Part shown: one piece after another, positions 20,370 through 35,100 of the stretch | Layout: every line of letters starts with the position of its first letter | How positions within the stretch are numbered: position 1 is the first letter of the stretch | Source of the DNA: Asterella californica | Lineage: Eukaryota; Streptophyta; Marchantiopsida; Marchantiales; Aytoniaceae | Reading direction: 5' to 3' | Assembly: GCA_036924285.1 (NCBI GenBank) | Contig: JAYKYS010000001.1 | Span: 7,527,501 to 7,591,500 of the forward strand | Length of the DNA stretch: 64,000 bases | The notes under the pieces: generated by a model | Seen by the model: the letters and a program-made list of their open reading frames with translations, nothing else | What the model was told of the DNA's origin: nothing | Database searches by the model: none | Translations under genes and position numbers: made by a program

Positions 20370-21870
20370 GCGGATGCTCATCACGTCTTAAAATAAAAAA
20401 ATTCTATAAAGATGGACCCTATAACTATTACAAATATTATGTCTTTACACATATAAAAAATATTAGACAATTAGAAATAATATTCCAATTCAAAAATCAA
20501 TGATACATATCACTTGCGGCATGAGCACATGTAGAGATCTATGACTTCAACTTGTAGATAACGTCATTTGCTACCAACTCTGGGTACTTCAATCCACGTG
20601 TGCGTTGAGGTTTCCAAAAGTATTTAGCTGGAAAGTTCCAACTCCTCGGCTACACAGTTCACTAGTACCGCCTTACTTCCGACAAGAGATTGACTTTTTG
20701 CTCAAAAAATACTTTCAAGATTGTCATCATATATACCGTCCTACTATGGACTTTTATAATACTCTATTCCAAAGAGGACATCTTCGTATCTTGCAGATCA
20801 TCCTTGAACTTTTGCATGATATTATTAATCTTGTGCCACATATTCTTTTGATTGCAGATATAGTGCGTACATCACATCTCTACAAGTAAGTGTGTGAACC
20901 ACCAACAAAAGTTCAAGACACAAATTCAAGAATCTTTATTTCAATAACGTAATTTTTGTCTTACATACATGTCAATATTCATGTCCACATTCCAGTTATC
21001 ATCATGCATATATGTCTAGGTAGTTTGGTTTCATCGAAGTGCTGATCGTGCTGAAGAGTATTGACCATGATCAACTAAAGTTAAGAGATAATCTAGGTTG
21101 ACGGGTAAGGGACTACGAGCGATTAGGACTCATAGGGATATCCAAAGATACAATGATAATTTCTGTCGATGTAGTGATGTTATCATTGTGATATAGTAGT
21201 TCTGAATTACTGTAAGTTTACCAAAATTGGTTGTATCGTTATTGAAGTGTTGTGTTGATGTCCGTGTGTAGTATTGTACCTTGTTCATCTCAAATTGATC
21301 GGATTGATGTTCTTTTCGTCGTACATAAGAGGTCGAGCTTAATCTATGATAGTGCTCCATAATATTCACCTTCAATCTTGTTTAACCTCTGAGTGGACGA
21401 GTTTCTTATTTTGTAGAATTCTCAGAAAGCTAGAATTCTCAAACATCGAAGCCATCTAAAGCTGAATAAATGAAGAGATGTTAACAAAGTGACAATGTAA
21501 AGTAATGTTTCTTGCTCTCAAGCTATTTTGGATTTTGACCCTCAATCTCCAATTGTTTTGAGATCATCTATCCTTAGACTAATAAATGTGTATTGGAGCA
21601 AGAAAACACAATAGAAGAAAAATCGATGGATGACTTTAAGCTAAAGTAATATCTCAAATGAATGTTAAGCAAAGACAACAAGACGTATTGAATGTTGAGG
21701 AGACCATCCCTAAAGATGTAGTCTTCTCTTAGTTACATCATATTTTCTATACAATTGTTGAAGCTACATCTTTGTACATTATCAAAAGTGCTTGAAACTG
21801 ACAACAAGGAGCAATAGAGACGTGTCTTAAACAAATGTGGAAGCGTCTTAAATTAAGAAGAAAAATTGCT
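20370..21870. other. No gene recognised
   Basis: AT-rich sequence with only short frames (such as 20605-20889 and 21375-21130) that match nothing I recognise. Probably the decayed interior of old elements. Confidence 0.4.
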
Positions 21871-21879
21871 GATTGATAA

Positions 21880-22520
21880 CTAAACTTGGAAGCTTGTTAA
21901 GTTATCAAAAAAAGAAGCTATCTGCACCAAATGGATATTTTCAAGTAAAGTATAATGCTGATGGTTTTGTGTCTAGGTACAAAGCATGAAAAGCTACACC
22001 CAAGTGGAGAAGGTTGACAACAATAAAATCTATATTTTGATTGTAAAGTAAATATTATCTGACGATGTTGGTTATTATGGTTGTAGAACATTTGGAACAG
22101 AACAAATGGATGTTAAAACAACCTATCTCAATCCAACTATGCGGGAGGAGATTTACCTAGAACAGTAATAAAAATTAATGCAGAGAGGACGTGAAGCACT
22201 CATGTAGACATGAGTGTTAATAGAGGTTGAGCCAACAAATCAGATCGACCAATCGGTTCAAACTCAAGAGAACAAATAAAAGTGTTTAATGTTCTGTACA
22301 ACAGTGTTGTAACTCAGAACCAAGTCATATCCATCTTGTGATGCAACAATGGAATAAGTTTTGAGATAAGTACGAGCTACTCTCAATTACAAGATCTTGT
22401 ATTCTGGAAGTTCAAAAGTAGTGAGAACTCAAAGATTATCATCAAATGCTCACATCGATTCAAACTATGCTAGTGATGTCGACACATGAAGTTCTACTAC
22501 ATGCTATGTTTTTTAAACTT
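21880..22520 (+). pseudogene. Copia reverse transcriptase/RNase H fossil
   Basis: Broken frames still read as Ty1/copia reverse transcriptase: CTKWIFKVKYNADGFVSRYKA near 21930-21990, MDVKTTYLNPTMREEIYLEQ near 22108-22167, and an RNase H segment SNYASDVDT*SSTTCYVF near 22458-22515. Stops and frameshifts throughout. This matches the block at 63000-63090 in kind. Confidence 0.65.
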
Positions 22521-22529
22521 GTAGGCATC

Positions 22530-23540
22530 ATAATTACTTAGAGATACAGACCACAACCAACTATTGCACTTTCTAGCACTTAAACCCCTCATACCCAAGT
22601 ACATAAGGTTTGTGTTACCTAGATTCCTCACTCTTGGAAAATGGGTTCAGAAAAATGACTAATACGGATAACTTAGAGAAAATACGTTATCAGTTTTTGT
22701 CATCGTTGATGAGCTATTTCTGACGAGCTTAATATCGAGTGTTAACTTTCTAGATGCACTACATTCCTAACAAAATCAAAAATGTTTCTCGACTACGGCA
22801 AAATCCAGGTGAACCAAAATATTGTCAACCAATCATGTAAAGCGAGGTAGTTAGTTTTCAAAATTTGAATTTATTCTCGATTTTGGCAGCTATCTTGCAA
22901 CGAGGGCAGCTTTTCATGACATTGTACTACATCAAGGATTGTACCCTACTGATAATCCTTTCCTCCTCGGAGATCCGGCTAGCGAAGAGGATGTATTTTA
23001 CTGATAGCCTCCTCCTCCTTCTTCACCAAGTCAACTGAGGTGGATCTTTCCCTTCCTTGAACCTTCATTGTGCACTTTCACAATGAGGTTGTTGGCATGC
23101 TCTCCTCTCCATATCATTTTTCATATTCTAGGCTAAGTGGTGGATTTTGTACCCGCACGTAGTGATTTATCTAGAATATTACATAACTTTTGTTTTTTAA
23201 TTTGACTAAATTCAGTACTTTGTGAGCTTTTGCAGATTTTAGGACATACTTTGAAGAATATATTTTTGGGAGAGGAGGTAATTTACACATATACATGTTC
23301 CAGAGATGGGTAGTTACACCCATGAATTTGCTTTCATGGTTTTGGTTCTAAATACTACTGATATATTTTGCTATACTTTTTGTTTCATTGTCTAAGGCTT
23401 GAAGTTAGATATTTTCTACAGAATGTATTGATGCATTTGTATACTAGTATATGAGAGGGCAAGAAGTCATGAAGCAAGATATACGTAATGTTTTTAGTGA
23501 CTCAACGATAAACTGAATTTTGTTTTTTGTTCTTGTATTA
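22530..23540. other. No gene recognised
   Basis: No coding signal or clear repeat seen. It lies between a copia fossil and a transposase pseudogene. Confidence 0.35.
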
Positions 23541-23549
23541 GCTATCTCC

Positions 23550-24800
23550 ATGGCGGAGAGACGTTGGGGGCAGTTCGCTAGTGATGAGATCAACTATCAC
23601 TGTAGGAGATGATCGGATACTGCTCAGATTATTCAAATACTCGAGGACATCCTACATCATGTGTTAGGCCAGTTGTCACACATGCTCAATGTCTGAGGTG
23701 GTTGTTGATGGAGCATACGGATGTATAGAGGGTTTGGAGAGAAGACGTGTTGATTATGTTGCGCAAGTCAAGCCTGCTCAAGATGTCTTTGTTGATGTTG
23801 ATGACATAGAATTAGTTGAGATATGGTTGTAGAGAATAGTCACTATAGACAGTTAGCATCGCGTATGTGAGACTTAGTGATGCTCTTTTGGATGGGTGGA
23901 GGAGGAGGAGCTTGTTAACATCGAGACTGCACCTCGAGGATACGTGGAGGCTCAATATGGTTTATGAGACCAAACAAAGATTTTGAAATTCTGTGCAGTC
24001 TTTCGTCTGAAGTGTCCTCATCAAGGATGTCTTCTTTATTATCTTTCTCTAGCTATCACCGCTTATCTCTAGTGTTGGCAGCTGAAGTTCACTTACGACA
24101 ATGGACATCAGATAATTTCTATCACGAGAGAGATGAAGTATGACCAAAGATTACTTGATGTTATTGGACAAATATATCATGTTGCTCTTTGTGCTAGACT
24201 CAGATACACGTCAACTGCAAGCATGTTGGAGATGATGAGACTAAACATGCATACTGAGTTTCATTGATATGACTTTCAGAGTGACATTGGACGTGCTATC
24301 GGTTGGTATACTGCTGTAGAGGATTGTGGGTAGAGCAAAAGGAGATAATACATCCTTCTCTACTATCATCCAAAGCTAAGATGAATATTTGTTGCGACAT
24401 TTATCAACTCTAGGTATATTTTTATTGTATACCTAACAATCATGAGATGATGAACTGCAGAGCTGCTAGTCTTGTATTTAGATTGTCGATTCGATTCTTC
24501 TTGAAATGAGTATCATGAGACCGTATTTTTTATCAATGCTTTGGACAATCGTGTGATCGAGATGATCACCATAACGAGGATTGAAGCCACAAGTTCTTGG
24601 AAGATCGAGACTATAGTGATGGAGAATGATATAGTATATTTTTTAACAAAGACATCTTCATCACGAAGATCATCAATGCACATGCTAGAACATAAGCGTG
24701 TGACAAATGTATCATATCTTGGTATACATAGTTCGCTGAGTTGGCACCACATCATTGTAATCCATATAACGAGTCACATAGTCATGGTGGTACTCTAATC
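23550..24800 (+). pseudogene. Transposase-family pseudogene, copy B
   Basis: Diverged copy of the gene at 35101-38650. It starts ATG GCG GAG AGA CGT TGG (MAERRWGQF). A homologue of the zinc-ribbon-like segment (FRLKCPHQGCLYYL..., about 24000-24050) and of the QLKFTYDNGH segment is recognisable, then YLDCRFDSS at about 24475-24505 (first acidic motif) and VFFINALDNRVIEMITITRIEATSSW from 24521. Many stops and indels. This copy lacks the solo LTR found in copy A, so it preserves the uninterrupted junction. Confidence 0.7.
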
Positions 24801-24899
24801 CAAAGAGATAAGACAATTGATTGGAGTGTCATTATATGCTGAGTGTCCTTGCTCTTAAACTTAATATTTTATATGCGGAAATATATCCAAACTATTCTA

Positions 24900-25400
24900 T
24901 GGACTAACTTTTAAGCTAACACACTTCCTTGTCAGATTTAGAAGAAACATGAAGTGAATCGTCATGTCGCATTATGAACTTCTACAAAATGTACATCTTT
25001 ACTTTTAATTATCTTCATGGTCTCAAGATTACAAAACAGATGATACTTCACTATTCAACGTAACCTAGAAAGGTACATCTAATTAATTTCGTAGCAAAAC
25101 TTTGTGTGCTTTTGTCCTAGAAATTGTACATAACATTCACATTTGAATACTCTCAAATGTTTTACAGATGGCTTGAATCTCCTCCAAGCTTCTTCAGGAG
25201 TCATACCTTTTACTATAGTAGTTGTTGAGCTGTTAAAAATATAATTTGCGATAGAGATTACATCGGTTCCAAAAGCTTTGCTTCATACCTTGCTAATGTA
25301 AAAGACACCTAGCACTTTCGAACAAAGACCTTTTTTGTGAAGCACAAGGTTTGTCTTTCTACATCATTAGAGATATAAAATGTATAGTTTCTAAGAGGAT
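24900..25400 (-). pseudogene. Copia integrase fossil
   Basis: The minus strand reads ANYIFNSSTTTIVKGMTPEE followed by AWRRFKPSVKHLRVF near 25255-25150, the C-terminal part of copia integrase (KGMTPEEAW ... HLRVFGC). The preceding part (MLHQQGMKQSFW-like) is frameshifted. An open frame continues at 25653-25309 but is not recognisable. Confidence 0.6.
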
Positions 25401-25659
25401 TGTAATTAAACCTATGCAATTTGCATAAATAACAGTACAAAACTCTCTCTGAAGGGCAAATTGCTATATCCTCAATAAACACACCAAAGCCCACGTAGAA
25501 ACACCAAGTTCTCTGACACTCGAATATACTCAACAAACACACTATCCTCAAAATCTTACCTAGAAAGCACCTCATAACAAGAAGTATATGTTGTCGTTTA
25601 GATGCAACCTTCGAAAGGTTATCCTCCTCCAGCTCAGTCAGCTCAGTCAGCACCTAAAA

Positions 25660-26190
25660 CACCTCCAACACTAATTGAAATTGTAAATGACCCCATGCTA
25701 GATACAAAAGTGACTCTGCGTAGAGTGTATGTTCCATATCACTAGCTCCACTTGTTGTCTCCAAAGACACATACTATAACTTCTCAATGTCAATCATCCT
25801 CAGATCTCCTCACGTCACTCTTATGACATGAGGTGAATATACATGCTTCCTAAAGTTCTTCTATCGTACACACGTATGAAGAATAAAAGCTGTGGCAATT
25901 GATGGTGTTTTTATTCTAATCTAGGACTTTTATTTACTTACATGTTAATAAGAGTTCTCTCTGCTTTATCTTTCATTTGTATCTTGTTTTATTTTAAATC
26001 TGTTGCATCTTTTTTCTTTTCTTTTCTTTTTTTGTTTTCAGTCAAAAATGATGAGAGTCAAGAATATAATTGATGTTCGGAGAGATCTCTCTTCGTCTTA
26101 GTTGAATATCATTTTCATCCACACTTGAAAGACTATTTATCGAGGAATGACACAGAAAGTAAAAATCATTCAGCGACCTAGAAGTTCTCT
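25660..26190. other. No gene recognised
   Basis: AT-rich, no coding signal. It may be further decayed intron or flank of the SCPL fossil. Confidence 0.3.
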
Positions 26191-26199
26191 TGAGAATTG

Positions 26200-27400
26200 G
26201 AAGATATGTTTATGTCATAGATAGAAGTACGTTGAGGGTGGATACGAGAGGACGAGAATCAAGATTGAATACACTTATAGGTTAAGACAGAAGTGTTCAA
26301 TCACTAATTCTGATCAACAAAATAGACATCATCTTCCTCGCTGATGATTCAGTTTTTATGTTCTAAAAACATCACATGTACGTAGTTCTAAGTACTCTAG
26401 ATCTTGTGAGCTGTAAGAGGACAGCTTCAGACGAGGGATCTTGAATCAGAGTATCTAGAACTTTTGCAGGAGACGACTTTGCATGTGTCCTTTCATGTTA
26501 TAAATGTCAATAGGACCTCTCTCCATATCACTAGTCTTCAGAAGTTTAGCACAGGCGAGGTGATCCTCGCATATCCACTATGTGCATGTCCATTAAGTGC
26601 TTGTGACTCTTCATAACAGCCTTCGTCATGTCATCCGATAACAACCTATGAGTCCACAAAAAGAATATGGAGGCTAGACCTCTTTTCCACTTTCAAATTG
26701 ATATCTATTGCAGGATTTCTCAGTTGACACATAGTAAAAAACATGATAAATAGTCTACTGGAAGTAAAGTGTATGCGGTGAGAAAATGTTTTATGGTTAG
26801 CATCACTTGAATATAAACTTCTGGAGCTATTTTGAAGGATTTATCATGAAATGTACTTGTTTTGGACCAGCAGAGGTGCCAACATTGGAATATATTGCAC
26901 TACATAGAGTTGCATTTACTATACTTATTGAATTACGTCCTTGCGATGGCATTGGATCAAAAATATCATTCAATATATTGATTAATAAATCCTCATTAGT
27001 GTAGACATTGCTCGTGACTAAACAATCTGTGCTGGAAAGTGATGTTCCAAGCTTGTGAAGAACTTGATAACATAGCTCGTGCTCATAAAAAATACTCACA
27101 ATCTAACTCGCTCAATGATGTATGAACTCAAAACTCCACTTGCGAGCAGCTATGGAGAAGATCCGAGCTCACATTAACAATATGGTGTTTGTTATCAGAA
27201 TGAGTTGACATAGAGTAAGCATATGCTAGTTGAGGAGGAGGTAAATGCAAGTGCTAGCTCTGAAAGATCAGTAAAGCACTAATGGCTAGAACCATAGGAA
27301 CTCTTATGAAAACTAACTTACCTATCTCTCTACAATTATGTAAAAACTTTGGTCTTTGTATTTCGGTGTCGTAAAGCGTGATTGTCTAGTACAATGGGTA
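26200..27400 (-). pseudogene. SCPL fossil (exons 4-6 with introns)
   Basis: Diverged, unspliced copy of the SCPL gene segment 53930-55180 in the same orientation. Matching blocks: intron 6 and the exon 6 end (26220-26530), exon 5 (GGACCAGCAGAGGTGCCAAC around 26867, equivalent to 54625), and intron 4 plus exon 4 (27130-27370, CTTTGGTCTTTGTATT). Intron sequence is retained, so it arose by DNA duplication, not by reverse transcription. No usable reading frame remains. Confidence 0.7.
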
Positions 27401-27599
27401 TATAGTTATAGAGAGATACGGTAAGAACATAGACCAACTCAGTAAAATCTTTGTGCTCTCATTACCCAGTCGATCTGACTTGATCTCGATTCTTGTATCT
27501 ATTTGTCTCGATTTCTACCAAACTTGACTTTAAGTGTAACACACGTGCACCCACAAAATAGAACTAGGTGTTTAATCATGCTCTAAGTACAGAAAGGAT

Positions 27600-29135
27600 T
27601 CTTACATGATAAGCAAATGCTTTAGTGTATAGAAGCACCTTCAAACAATCTCTTAGGCCGGATTGTGCACTAACACTACTTTCTTCATTATTTTTCCATG
27701 ATAAATTATCTAAAATGCATAATTCTGACCTTCTAGAGCGTTCTCTGACAGGAGCCCAATTCAAGATGAATCTTACAACAATGGATAGCCTAATGTACAA
27801 GCTTTCCAATGATAACACATTGATTAGTTCAAGATAACTCCTACCATAATAGATCAAAATTGATCATTTCTAACACTTATAACCTACAACGTCTCAATCT
27901 TTCATCTTGACCCGCATGTTTGAGTGAAAACTATCCAAACCATTTGACAATACCAAAAGATCATTTCTCAAACTCTCGTGACATTGAGAAACATGACTCG
28001 AGGTATTGATTTGACCCCATGACTTTGAACGGTCATAACTCCACACTCAAAACTCCAAATCGATTGATCTTCCTCTCCATATTGTAGCCTAGCTCGAGAG
28101 CTTTCCAAGGAGATCTCATACAATACAAATGATCCTCGAGAAGACCTCCGGAACCCCAAAACTGTCATTGGAACTTGGATGAACTTGATTGGTAAAAAAT
28201 GAATCAATGAGAAAAAAGATTGGAGATCACTTTATTTCTTACTTGGCACTATAGATTAAGTTGTAACCTTAGAACAATCTCACACATTCAAAGCTTGAAC
28301 AAAAGTACTTTTGATCTCAAACTTAACACAAGATAATCAACCTTTCGTATCGATAGAGATAATAATGATACGAAAATACACGAGATTCAATAAACTTCAA
28401 GAGAATGAATTTGAATCGATCTACGATGCAAAGTATGACAAAAAGAATGAGGAAACCATCACTTGATTACAATATTCCTTATCAAAGTTTCTCACGATCC
28501 ACGCACGATGATTGATCTTCCATCATTGATGACATCGAATATCAATCCGGACGTTAAAAGGAACGTTGACTAGCAATTTTAGGTCCATTCACTTGTCAAA
28601 GTAAGATGTACACTATCAGATCTAAGTTCTCTTCATATGTGACGATCAGAAGGATTCTCGGAGTAGGCAAGTCCATCATCCTCCCCATGAACTCTTCATC
28701 AAAGTAGACAACCAATCACTATCGAAAGTAATCTGGATGGATGTAGTGAAGCTTGATATGGAACATATTTGAGAATAGAAGATCTAGAACTCGGATCAAT
28801 CTTCCATCCATAAGTACAGCTCTCGTAGCTCCTCACCTTCTATATAAGACAATAAAAAACACTCACGAAACACCACACAAAGAAGAATGCATCCATGAAT
28901 CCTTGATCCTCTATCTTATATCCAAATTTGATGACAAGAGCCACTCACGTGAATGTCCAAGAATCACTGAGTCAGCACGTCTCATTATCGGACGATCTCA
29001 CATCCCAAATAACCGTGAACGTGACACCTAATATGCCGTCAGACGAGTTACACAAAAAAATTCACAGAACACATAAAATCAACACAATACAAGTTCTATG
29101 CTAAATTCACATGTGAACCATGTCACAACACGGCA
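27600..29135 (-). repeat. Old LTR remnant, third family, copy 2
   Basis: Second copy of the sequence at about 19150-20369, same orientation, ending CACAACACGGCA at 29135. The pair is 8.8 kb apart and could be the two LTRs of one ancient element or two solo LTRs. Divergence is high. Confidence 0.5.
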
Positions 29136-30380
29136 CCGAGAACTTGTGTATCCATCCTTGAAGAAGTAGACAACTTAAACGGAAGATGTGAACGTACATT
29201 CGTCTTGAGTAGCTCTGCAGGTTCGGATAGCCTAGAGAGCCTTGGATCGCAACATTCCTTGATGAATTGCAGATGCATATACTTTATAAAGATATGAGGT
29301 TGGCGATCTAAACTACTAAACCAATGCGTGTTATCTCGAATAGGTATTGAGAGTATGCTGCGTAATCATAAGAGATTATGTACGTGGACTAATTATCAGC
29401 TAATTAAGGTTATAGTCTAATGGTGTTTCCTAGTGAAGTTGTTTTCGCCATCCACATCATTCTTGAAATGATAGGCATATTGATTGGTCTATTTGGAGGT
29501 TAGAATCTTCCAATAGAAAGATATTGATTTCAAAACAGAAAAGTGTACATTGCTCAAAGTCCATTTTCTCATTTTATACAGCCAGTTCTGGTTTCTCAAC
29601 GCTATGAGATAGTTTTGTTGAAGTTTCTCAACGCTATGAGATAGTTTTGTTGAACTTCATCATTATCATTGTAACTACATTATTGAACTTCATTGTTTCC
29701 CAAGGTAGATACAAAAAAGAATAAAACTATAGATGAGGAAACGGAAAGAGATAAGAAGTAAATTCAAATGTGTTGTGTACATAGTGTTTTTCCATAATCC
29801 TATATTATTCTGTTATCCTATTATTGATATACTCTTCTCTTATTTTAATTCTACATTGTCTTTCTACTTCAGAATCTTCCAGTAAATAGAATATATATCT
29901 ATACAATGAAAACCTTTATAGATTATAATAATGATCTATATTACTCCAGAAATATTTTAGAGCCTATATTATGTCGTACACGGTTTATTATCTATGTATG
30001 GAGTATCGACTCCACAGGAAGTTTCACATCTCGATCAGATTTCAGTTTAAATTTGTATAGAATGAAAATTATTGTACGAGGGGAGGAAATTGATTAGTAA
30101 GAGTTCTTGAAAAATTCATGTGTTTATAACAGATTTCATTTCGTGTCTCAAAGTTTTCCTTGTAATATGTTAGTTGCATTTCGAGCATAGCTGATTATTT
30201 ATACAACCACTTGCACCCTCATACTTCTATATTTAATTTACAATAACATTGGAACTTGAATTTGTAACTCGATTACTACATATACAGGGCAATGTAATGA
30301 CGAAAGTAATATTAGGTATAATATCCTCAGCTAGTACTTACATGTGAAGGTCTTCAGACAAAAATAGAGATTTCTTTGGT
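29136..30380. other. AT-rich intergenic, one 32-bp tandem duplication
   Basis: No gene recognised. TTTCTCAACGCTATGAGATA... is repeated head to tail at 29592-29623 and 29624-29655. Confidence 0.5.
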
Positions 30381-30754
30381 CTTCTACATATGAAACCAGA
30401 AACTTACCCTCAACACTTTTTGGGAAATAATAGCATATGCTCCAGATCTATGCAAACGATCTTGCTTGAGCAAAGAGAAACGATGACCATACTCATAATG
30501 ATTTGTACTCTTCTTGTCACATATGTATTTCTTTCGATGTCACATTTTCCTGCCAGTGGTTGTCTTTCCATGGTACACGAAAAGCTGACCGAAGGTGAAC
30601 ATTCTAACAAAATAGATCTCATCAAAGCAAAACCTGAATCAGTATTTGCTTAGAATGTATCCTAACTCCGTGGCGATCCTACCTAAGGATCCCCTAACCC
30701 CTGAGCATGCGCTCGTGCTAGAGAGCAGCACGTTAGATATCCCTATACGGGAAT

Positions 30755-31776
30755 TTAATAAATTGACAAAGGAAGACTATTTCCTTGCAAAAATGACTGG
30801 AAGAGCTGAAGACCGCGTACAGGCTGGTCGGTAGGGACCATGTGACCTGAAGCTTTCACCGTTGCATAAAGCAGGCTTTTATTGTAGCTCACTGTCCAGC
30901 CTGCAATCTGCTTGCCAACCAACCATGATCATCACCATAAGCATTCAACTTATAGATTATTAACTTTTTCGTGAGTAAAGTTAATGTAGCTACAGTTATA
31001 GAGAAATCAAAAGCACCTGACACAATACTCCAGATTCGCATTCGAAAGACGGACTTATGGCTACCACTATTCTCCTGCACGGGTTCAAGCGGAATGATGA
31101 ACATTGCTCGGGACGTTAAACATAACTGAGCTCTTAATTCATCATTGCACTTGAGGCCTTCATGGCTAATTTCCTTTTCTTGGAAGAGCAAAATCTGGGA
31201 GCTTACCTGATTGTCAGTCCACCAAGTTTGGTAAGGGGAAGTAATGTTCCAACCCAACTCCTTCGCAAAGTCATTGACTACAGTTCGAGTTGCAGTCATA
31301 GGGACCCTAGAGTCTTGATCTCCACTGATTCATTTTGTAGTAAGTGCGAACAAAGTCAGTGCTTCATACTTATACCAAGGGATCTTCTTTCTTAAATAAT
31401 CTTTCTTAGACGAACGATCTGCCAGACTCTTCGGGCCAGTGAGATTTAACGGGCTTTTGGTGAGGTTCTTTTAGCAAATGGTTTGCATCAGAGGCACGTT
31501 TAGCTCTTTCTTGAGTGCAGTATGTGGTTTCTGCAAGTTCTACAGTCATTTGTTAAGGAAATTCCTCAGTTAGTAAGACGACGGTAGGACAGCTTAAGCG
31601 ATGATTAGCTTTATCCATCAGTTCACACACATGAACTCCAGTAGCATAATAGAGACGAAGAAGCAGAAGCAGAGACAAAAACGTACCTGTAGATCCAGAC
31701 CCGCACATCGTTTTCCAGCAGGTATTTGAGAACGGGCTGCATTTTGTCCGAAGAGACAGTGTAATTTATATTGGGA
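30755..31776 (-). pseudogene. SCPL 3' fragment (exons 8-10 only), copy C
   Basis: Three exons equivalent to the last three of the complete gene, same lengths and phases: 31776-31687 (90 nt, ends NDVRVWIY), 31324-31207 (118 nt, [16 protein letters not shown]..., catalytic Asp loop) and 30907-30755 (153 nt, contains SGHMVP with the catalytic His, ends LPLSIY and TAA). Each exon is open with correct splice signals. No exons 1-7 precede it: upstream the sequence passes into a dispersed repeat at 31840-32020. The 3' flank down to about 30380 also matches 51440-52097. It is a truncated duplicate that cannot encode an enzyme because the serine nucleophile exon is absent. Confidence 0.8.
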
Positions 31777-31839
31777 CTGCACATTCGAACGATGGACCCT
31801 TCTCAGGACTGCACTGTGACTCGATGTATGGGATAGGGA

Positions 31840-32020
31840 AGGAGCGACCGTATACTCACGAGAACTTTAGATAGGGAACACAGGAGGGCCCACAGATCCG
31901 GCACAATCCTAAAAGGAGCAGAGGGGAACTTCCATAAACGATGCCCTTGCGATTAGTGTAGTCCCTAGTTACCGTAATCATTCCTTGCATATTCACCTCA
32001 AATATGTAAGGATTTAATTT
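31840..32020. repeat. Dispersed repeat R1, copy 1
   Basis: About 180 bp (GAGAACTTTAGATAGGGAAC ... TTGCATATTCACCTCAAATA) nearly identical to 57400-57575. On the minus strand it reads EVNMQGM...RDYTNRKGI in both copies; I do not recognise the peptide. Confidence 0.7.
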
Positions 32021-32029
32021 ATTACCTAA

Positions 32030-33601
<1,572 letters not shown>

Positions 33602-33739
33602 TAAACATATACATATTTATGAAAATTTAAAATTTATAATATATATATATATATAGGTATATAGGATGTGAAGTTGCAATATTGTAAAAGAATCTACATT
33701 ACCAAGATATACTGAACTTTAACATAATCCACAAGATTA

Positions 33740-33890
33740 TCAACGCCAAAGTGAACAATATAAAGCTCACTTGTCATCTCTAGCAAGAGGTAACTACTCT
33801 ATCAAGATCCTTGGATTGGAAGCTAGTGCTAAAACGTTACCTCAGTATATCGATGGTTCTTCCAAGATATGCATGGAGATGGCTTGAGGG
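33740..33890. repeat. Dispersed repeat R2, copy 1 (diverged)
   Basis: Shares CTCTAGCAAGAGGTAACTAC...CTTGGATTGGAAGCTAGTGC...ATCGATGG with 58010-58150 and 58905-59060. This copy is the most diverged. Confidence 0.5.
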
Positions 33891-34149
33891 TTAAGAAAAA
33901 AACGCATTTCGATAATTACAACATTGAATCTAGAATCTCCAAAGAGGAAAAGCTTCTTTCCAGAATCCAGAACGACACTAGCTACGAAATATTAATGTAG
34001 AGTGGATTTACCTAGATAATCTAGAATTTGCCAAAAATTAATAAGTTTATATACTTGTTGATGTAGAATTTATAAACGGAGATAAATATATACAGTGTCA
34101 AGAGTTGACTAAATCCAACACAATATACTTAAACCCCCCTCCTGGTACT

Positions 34150-34228
34150 AATGCTCTGGGTTACCCAGAGTTTTCATTTTCGATGTGCGGGCTTAGCGGA
34201 AGAGAAAATCTGGGCTACCCAGAGCATT
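34150..34228. repeat. 79-bp inverted repeat, MITE-like or cruciform
   Basis: Arms 34150-34170 and 34209-34228 (AATGCTCTGGG ... CCCAGAGCATT), each itself close to a palindrome (CTCTGGGTTACCCAGAG). No target duplication was established. Confidence 0.4.
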
Positions 34229-34229
34229 T

Positions 34230-35100
34230 CGCGATAGAGAAAAGCGTCACCGTCTGTGAGCTGTTTCCGGTGAAATTACTCATTTACGATAGATATTTTG
34301 AGGCGCTACTTCTCAGAAAAAAGTTTCAATTTCCAAGATCCAAAAAATTATAATGAGTGAAATAAATCTGGACCACAAACTGCACCACAAGCTCACGTGG
34401 GCAAGTTCATTTGAATTTTCAAAATTTTGAATTTCTGGGCAGCTGCGAAAATGAGTAGGGGGCAGGGGCAGGTGCCTACTGTTTTACTGTCAGGGGCACT
34501 GCAGGAGGGAAGCTCCTGCCCCCTCCTCCTCCAGCGCAGGAGGGGCAAAGCCTCCATCCTTGTGTGCTTTTGGCTCATTGTGCTTTTTGCACAGTGAGGC
34601 TCTAACTCCTTTGTTCCAAAGGTGAAATTTTCTCTTCTCTTGGAACCAGTACTTAGCACTTAGTTTATTTTTTAGTTCTTTGTAGTCATTATCGATTAGA
34701 TATGTATATTCAATTTTAATAATTATTTATTAATAATTATTTTGTTTATATATTATATCTTTATTGATCTTCTATTTGTGATATATATTGTGAACTTGAT
34801 GTTTTGTTTACTAACATATCTCTATTACTGTCACAGATATTTGGAGCAGAAACTATTTCCTGTAAGAGTGGGTTCAGTTTTCATCGCAAGCTTGGTGTCA
34901 GGTAATTCAGTCGTGACTTGATTATTATTTACTTCTGCTTTTTATAAATATTCAGAGATAAATCCTTTTCTGTATTCATGATATTTTTACTGTGGTATAG
35001 ATTATTTTTCGACAAGAATTTAAAAAGTCTATTTCTGTTGTCATCTTTTCTCATATTTTTGACTATGTAAATGTAGATAATTATTGATTATAGTTCAGCC
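34230..35100. other. Upstream region of transposase copy A
   Basis: No gene. A G/C-rich stretch at 34440-34570 contains several short inverted repeats (AGGGGCAGG ... CCTGCCCC types). The AT-rich rest precedes the ATG at 35101. Confidence 0.35.
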
